From contig CATIUR010000003.1 in the NCBI GenBank assembly GCA_949592205.1, positions 155,810,759-155,874,758 of the forward strand: DNA of 64,000 nt, read 5' to 3'. Shown here one piece after another: positions 60,527 through 64,000 of this stretch; the first letter of the stretch is position 1, and each line of letters opens with the position of its first letter. The translations under genes and the position numbers were made by a program. The notes beneath the pieces were generated by a model. It saw only the letters and a list, made by a program, of their open reading frames with translations, was not told the origin of the DNA and made no database searches. The stretch comes from Helichrysum umbraculigerum (Eukaryota > Streptophyta > Magnoliopsida > Asterales > Asteraceae).

Positions 60527-60682
60527 TTAGATTTGGGCGAATTGAACAACTTAGAGTGTTCAATCCCAAATCTTGTGTCGAGTTGTCAAACATTCCGGGT
60601 TGTGGGATTAGCGATAGTGTGAAATGTGTTAGTATGTTAGTACTAACAATTAACAAGTGTTGAGATGTGTTTTGATTGACAG

Positions 60683-63600
60683 ATGGCAGAAAATGAGCAA
60701 CCACCCCGTACTCTCTATAATGTCTCGACTGTTCACTCCGTTCCAGAAGACGTGGATCATAATGGTACTTCGAATCCGGTAAATACAGAAGTTGAAACTA
60801 GTCAAGAGTATATATTAAGGTTAGAGAATAGGGTAGTTGAACTTGAGAGAGAACGTGCTGGGTCATCTCAAAGGTCCATTCCTATCTATTCACATGTTGC
60901 TACTACTACTCCTCCCATTACTGCTTCTACTCGGATTCCGGTTACTTTTCCTCATGTTTCACAACAGCAACAGGGTTATGATTTTCAGACATCATTTCCG
61001 TTTCCTTCTTTTGGATCGACTGGTTATCAGGCACATTTATTTCCACCTTTTCAGTTGCCGAAGAAAGGATGTTCGCTAAAAACCTTTATGTCTAGTAAAC
61101 CATCCTCTTACTCTGGAAGTCCTGATCCTACTGTTACCCTAGACTGGTTGCGTGATGTGGAAAGAAAGTTAGAGGTTTGTCACTGTGAGGAGGAAGACAA
61201 AGTTCCATACACTGTCCAATTGTTGAAAGGTGAAGCTATGTCGTGGTGGGATTCGATAACTGCTCATTTCACTTCACAACAAAGGAGTTCTATTAAATGG
61301 CAGGATTTTCATGCCGAGGTATGCAAACAGTTCTGTTCGGAATATAACCTCGATCGTGTCAGACAGGAATTTATGGATTTACGAAAGACGGATGAGATGT
61401 CAATCGATGAGCTTATCCGACAATTTTCTGAGAAATTAAGATTTGTGCAACAATGGGTCCCGACTGAAAGAAATAAAATTAGCCACTTTGTGAAAACCTT
61501 ACCTCCAGATTATCGTACCACAGTGCGAATGGCTAGTAGCATTTCTCAGGCTTTTGAGTGGGCACGATCCGTGGATAGTGATGTTGTTGCTAGGAGGTTG
61601 CAAAATAAAGAAAAGTATGCACAGAAACCGAAAAGTGATTCTTCTGGTAAAGGAAAACAAAGATGGCAACCTTCCCAATCAAACAAGAAAACTAGTTATG
61701 GTGGTGTTCCGATGGATACTTCTTATTGTGCAAGATGTCGATCAAAGCATACCGGACCTTGTTCTATTCGGACATCTAGGTGTATGAAATGCGGAGTGTT
61801 AGGTCATAATGCGATCGATTGTACTTATCCCAATAATGTGTGTTGGACATGTCATAAAGAAGGACATCGAGTGGGTGATTGTCCTGATGCAAGGAAGCAG
61901 GGTACGGGTACGGCTAGAGGTTCCTCATCTTCTGGCCAGAAAAGGAAGATTCCACCAGCTGCTACGGGTCGAGCTTTTCAAATGACCGTGGATGATGCTG
62001 TGCTTACTGATGATGTGATTACTGGTACTTTCCTTGTTAACTCTGTACCAGCTCGTGTATTATTTGATTCTGGAGCAAATTGCTCGTTTATATCAGTGCA
62101 ATTTTGTGATAAACTGAAATTGATGCCCTCTGTGATTTCTAATCCCTTAGAAGTTGAGGTAGCTGATGGTAAGACAGTTCCTGTTACCACATCGGTAGCC
62201 GGAGCTAGTATATTAATAGAGGATCATGAATTTCCAGTTTCTTTCCTATTGATGCAAATCCCTAGTTTTGATGTGGTTCTTGGTATGGACTGGCTGAGTC
62301 AAAACAAAGCCGACATCTCTTGTCATAAAAAGTTGATAAAAATCCCAGTTTCAAATCTATCATATGTTGTGGCGCGTGGGGAACGTGCAAAGGGTAGTAT
62401 TCATGTAATATCCATGATAAAGGCTAGGAAGTCTTTAGTTAAGGGTTGTGAATCCTTTGTGGCCTATGTTGTAGATGTTAAATTAGAAAAGAAATCCATT
62501 TTCGATATTCGGGTGGTTTCTGAATATTCGGACGTGTTTCCGGATGAATTGCCTGGTCTTCCACCTGTAAGAGATGTAGAATACCAAATTGATTTAATTC
62601 CTGGTTCGTCTCCAGTAGCAAGGGCTCCTTATAGATTAGCTCCTTCCGAAATCCGTGAAATGATGGGGCAAATTCAGGAATTGTTAGATAAGGGATTTAT
62701 TAGGCCGAGTTCATCGCCGTGGGGTGCTCCAGTGTTGTTTGTGAAGAAGAAAGATGGTACTCTTCGTATGTGCATCGATTATCGGGAGTTAAATAAGAGA
62801 ACAGTGAAGAACAAATACCCATTGCCCAGAATTGATGAATTGTTTGATCAATTACAAGGATCCTCATATTTTTCGAAAATTGATTTGAGGTCGGGATATC
62901 ATCAAGTCCGAGTTCGTGAGGAAGATATTCCTAAAACCGCTTTTCGCACGAGGTATGGACACTATGAGTTTTTGGTTATGCCGTTTGGGTTAACGAATGC
63001 TCCTGCAATCTTTATGGATTTAATGAATCGTGTATGTCGTCCCTATCTTGATCAGTTTGTGATTGTGTTTATCGACGATATTTTCATTTATTCCAAGTCT
63101 GAAGCGGATCATGAAATGCATCTAAGAATGATACTTGAGACTTTGAAAAGAGAGCAGGTTTATGCAAAGTTTTCGAAATGTGAGTTTTGGTTACGTGAGG
63201 TGCAGTTTTTGGGGCATATCAATTGCAAAGATGGGGTTAGAGTGGATCCGTCTAAAGTGAAAGCTGTTATGAATTGGAATGCGCCTAAATCTCCTTCAGA
63301 AATTAAGAGTTTTCTTGGATTAGCAGGATACTATAGAAAGTTTATCAAAGATTTTTCCAAAATTGCGAGTTCATTGACTAAGTTAACTCGGAAGGATGTG
63401 AAATTTCAGTGGACCGAACAACAAGTGGCAGCTTTTCAGACATTAAAGCAATTATTGTGTCAAGCCCCGGTGTTGGCGTTACCTGATGGGTCGGATGACT
63501 TCATTGTTTATTGTGATGCATCGCATACCGGATTAGGTGGTGTTTTAATGCAAAGAGATCGTGTAATTGCGTATGCTTCTAGACAGCTTAAACCACATGA

Positions 63601-64000
63601 AAAGAATTATCCGACGCACGATTTAGAACTTGCGGCTGTAATTTTTGCCCTGAAGATTTGGAGACATTATTTGTATGGTACGAAATGTGTAATTTGCACG
63701 GATCATAAAAGTCTTCAGTACATGTTTTCGCAAAAAGAATTGAATATGCGTCAGAGGCGGTGGTTAGAATTGATTAAAGATTATGATTGCGAGATCCGTT
63801 ATCACCCGGGTAAAGCTAACGTGGTTGCGGATGCATTGAGTCGAAATATATCTAGTGACAAGATTTGTTTTATGCGATTAGAGGTGTCCTCTGATTTGAT
63901 TTCTCAGCTTAGAGTCGCACAGATTGAAGCCTTATTGGATATTAATTTGAAATCCGAGATCATGTTGAAACGAAAGGAATTGTTAGTTGATGATTCACGT
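60683..64000 (+). CDS. Ty3-gypsy Gag-Pol polyprotein (partial, open at window end)
   Basis: Open from ATG 60683 for 1106 codons with no stop. Domains in order: a Ser/Thr/Pro-rich N-terminus; the retrotransposon gag core from about residue 154 (DWLRDVERK... KGEAMSWWDS); a cysteine cluster and two zinc knuckles (CMKCGVLGHNAIDC 367-380, CWTCHKEGHRVGDC 387-400); aspartic protease with LFDSGANCSF (catalytic D462) and VVLGMDWL; reverse transcriptase beginning near DVFPDELPGLPP (617), with LRMCIDYRELNK, KIDLRSGYHQ and the catalytic FIDDIF (D798, D799); RNase H with YCDASHTGLGG (D945). The next segment, after HPGKANVVADALSR, leads toward integrase, which lies beyond the window. It encodes the particle proteins and the enzymes that copy the element RNA in cytoplasmic particles. 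No inactivating change is visible. Confidence 0.93.
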   Translation, partial: MAENEQPPRTLYNVSTVHSVPEDVDHNGTSNPVNTEVETSQEYILRLENRVVELERERAGSSQRSIPIYSHVATTTPPITASTRIPVTFPHVSQQQQGYDFQTSFPFPSFGSTGYQAHLFPPFQLPKKGCSLKTFMSSKPSSYSGSPDPTVTLDWLRDVERKLEVCHCEEEDKVPYTVQLLKGEAMSWWDSITAHFTSQQRSSIKWQDFHAEVCKQFCSEYNLDRVRQEFMDLRKTDEMSIDELIRQFSEKLRFVQQWVPTERNKISHFVKTLPPDYRTTVRMASSISQAFEWARSVDSDVVARRLQNKEKYAQKPKSDSSGKGKQRWQPSQSNKKTSYGGVPMDTSYCARCRSKHTGPCSIRTSRCMKCGVLGHNAIDCTYPNNVCWTCHKEGHRVGDCPDARKQGTGTARGSSSSGQKRKIPPAATGRAFQMTVDDAVLTDDVITGTFLVNSVPARVLFDSGANCSFISVQFCDKLKLMPSVISNPLEVEVADGKTVPVTTSVAGASILIEDHEFPVSFLLMQIPSFDVVLGMDWLSQNKADISCHKKLIKIPVSNLSYVVARGERAKGSIHVISMIKARKSLVKGCESFVAYVVDVKLEKKSIFDIRVVSEYSDVFPDELPGLPPVRDVEYQIDLIPGSSPVARAPYRLAPSEIREMMGQIQELLDKGFIRPSSSPWGAPVLFVKKKDGTLRMCIDYRELNKRTVKNKYPLPRIDELFDQLQGSSYFSKIDLRSGYHQVRVREEDIPKTAFRTRYGHYEFLVMPFGLTNAPAIFMDLMNRVCRPYLDQFVIVFIDDIFIYSKSEADHEMHLRMILETLKREQVYAKFSKCEFWLREVQFLGHINCKDGVRVDPSKVKAVMNWNAPKSPSEIKSFLGLAGYYRKFIKDFSKIASSLTKLTRKDVKFQWTEQQVAAFQTLKQLLCQAPVLALPDGSDDFIVYCDASHTGLGGVLMQRDRVIAYASRQLKPHEKNYPTHDLELAAVIFALKIWRHYLYGTKCVICTDHKSLQYMFSQKELNMRQRRWLELIKDYDCEIRYHPGKANVVADALSRNISSDKICFMRLEVSSDLISQLRVAQIEALLDINLKSEIMLKRKELLVDDSR

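Larger units (their letters stand above)
58612..64000 (+). mobile_element. Ty3-gypsy retrotransposon, 5' part (element G)
   Basis: 5' LTR, tRNA-Met primer binding site and a single gag-pol frame that is open to the window edge. The protease-RT-RNase H order before integrase identifies Ty3-gypsy (Metaviridae). One continuous gag-pol frame and the tRNA-Met primer fit the Tekay/Del-like chromoviruses, although the diagnostic C-terminal chromodomain would lie beyond the window. It looks intact and possibly autonomous. Confidence 0.9.

Overview
This is a repeat-dense stretch of a plant nuclear genome. The evidence is spliced genes with GT-AG introns, a plant-specific NAC-domain gene, and plant-type Ty1-copia, Ty3-gypsy, CACTA, hAT and Stowaway elements. 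The transposon styles remind me of Asteraceae, but that is only an impression and no sequence here proves it. Only one probably functional host gene is visible, a divergent NAC gene on the minus strand (26475-27883). Nearly everything else is transposons, their remnants, or a tandem array built from them.

Layout. 1-24109: a tandem array of five complete units (about 2.68 to 4.68 kb, not counting a later insertion) plus a partial unit at the left edge. Each unit joins a piece of a decayed host gene to the left 1.76 kb of a CACTA DNA transposon. Only the last copy runs on to the CACTA right end (25558), so the window has several left ends and one right end. 1509-8475: a minus-strand, gag-only LTR element inserted in the first unit. 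25562-25853: the last piece of the broken host gene. 26475-28030: the NAC gene and its possible promoter. 28400-29530: two MITEs and an (AT)n tract. 29961 to about 33.1 kb: a degraded LTR-like block related to the solo LTR at 49.2 kb.

34455-52519 is a nested stack. A broken copia element (gag, protease, integrase, RT and RNase H still readable) was split by a gypsy-type non-autonomous element (35525-45680). One LTR of that element holds a solo LTR (36794-38826). The copia 3' LTR holds another solo LTR (49226-52011). 52520-53130: a truncated NAC pseudogene paralogous to the intact gene. 53475-57471: a young minus-strand gag-remnant LTR element, inserted within the target-site duplication of a hAT MITE (57478-57758). 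58612-64000: a gypsy element with an intact-looking 5' LTR, primer binding site and a gag-pol frame open to the window edge. It is the likely autonomous relative of the element at 35525-45680.

The most striking pattern crosses element families. At least five unrelated or distantly related LTR families, plus the CACTA element, each carry a local cluster of a private, short, CpG-rich and nearly palindromic word in an AT-rich background (ACCCGGCGG, GAATACGGCGTATTC, GTACGCGATCC/GGATCGCGTAC, AGGACGCACCGCGTCCT, TGCGACGTCGCA, and GCGACGAC paired with GTCGTCGC). In one pair of related sequences the cluster sits in the same flanking context but uses a different word, as if it were an exchangeable cassette.
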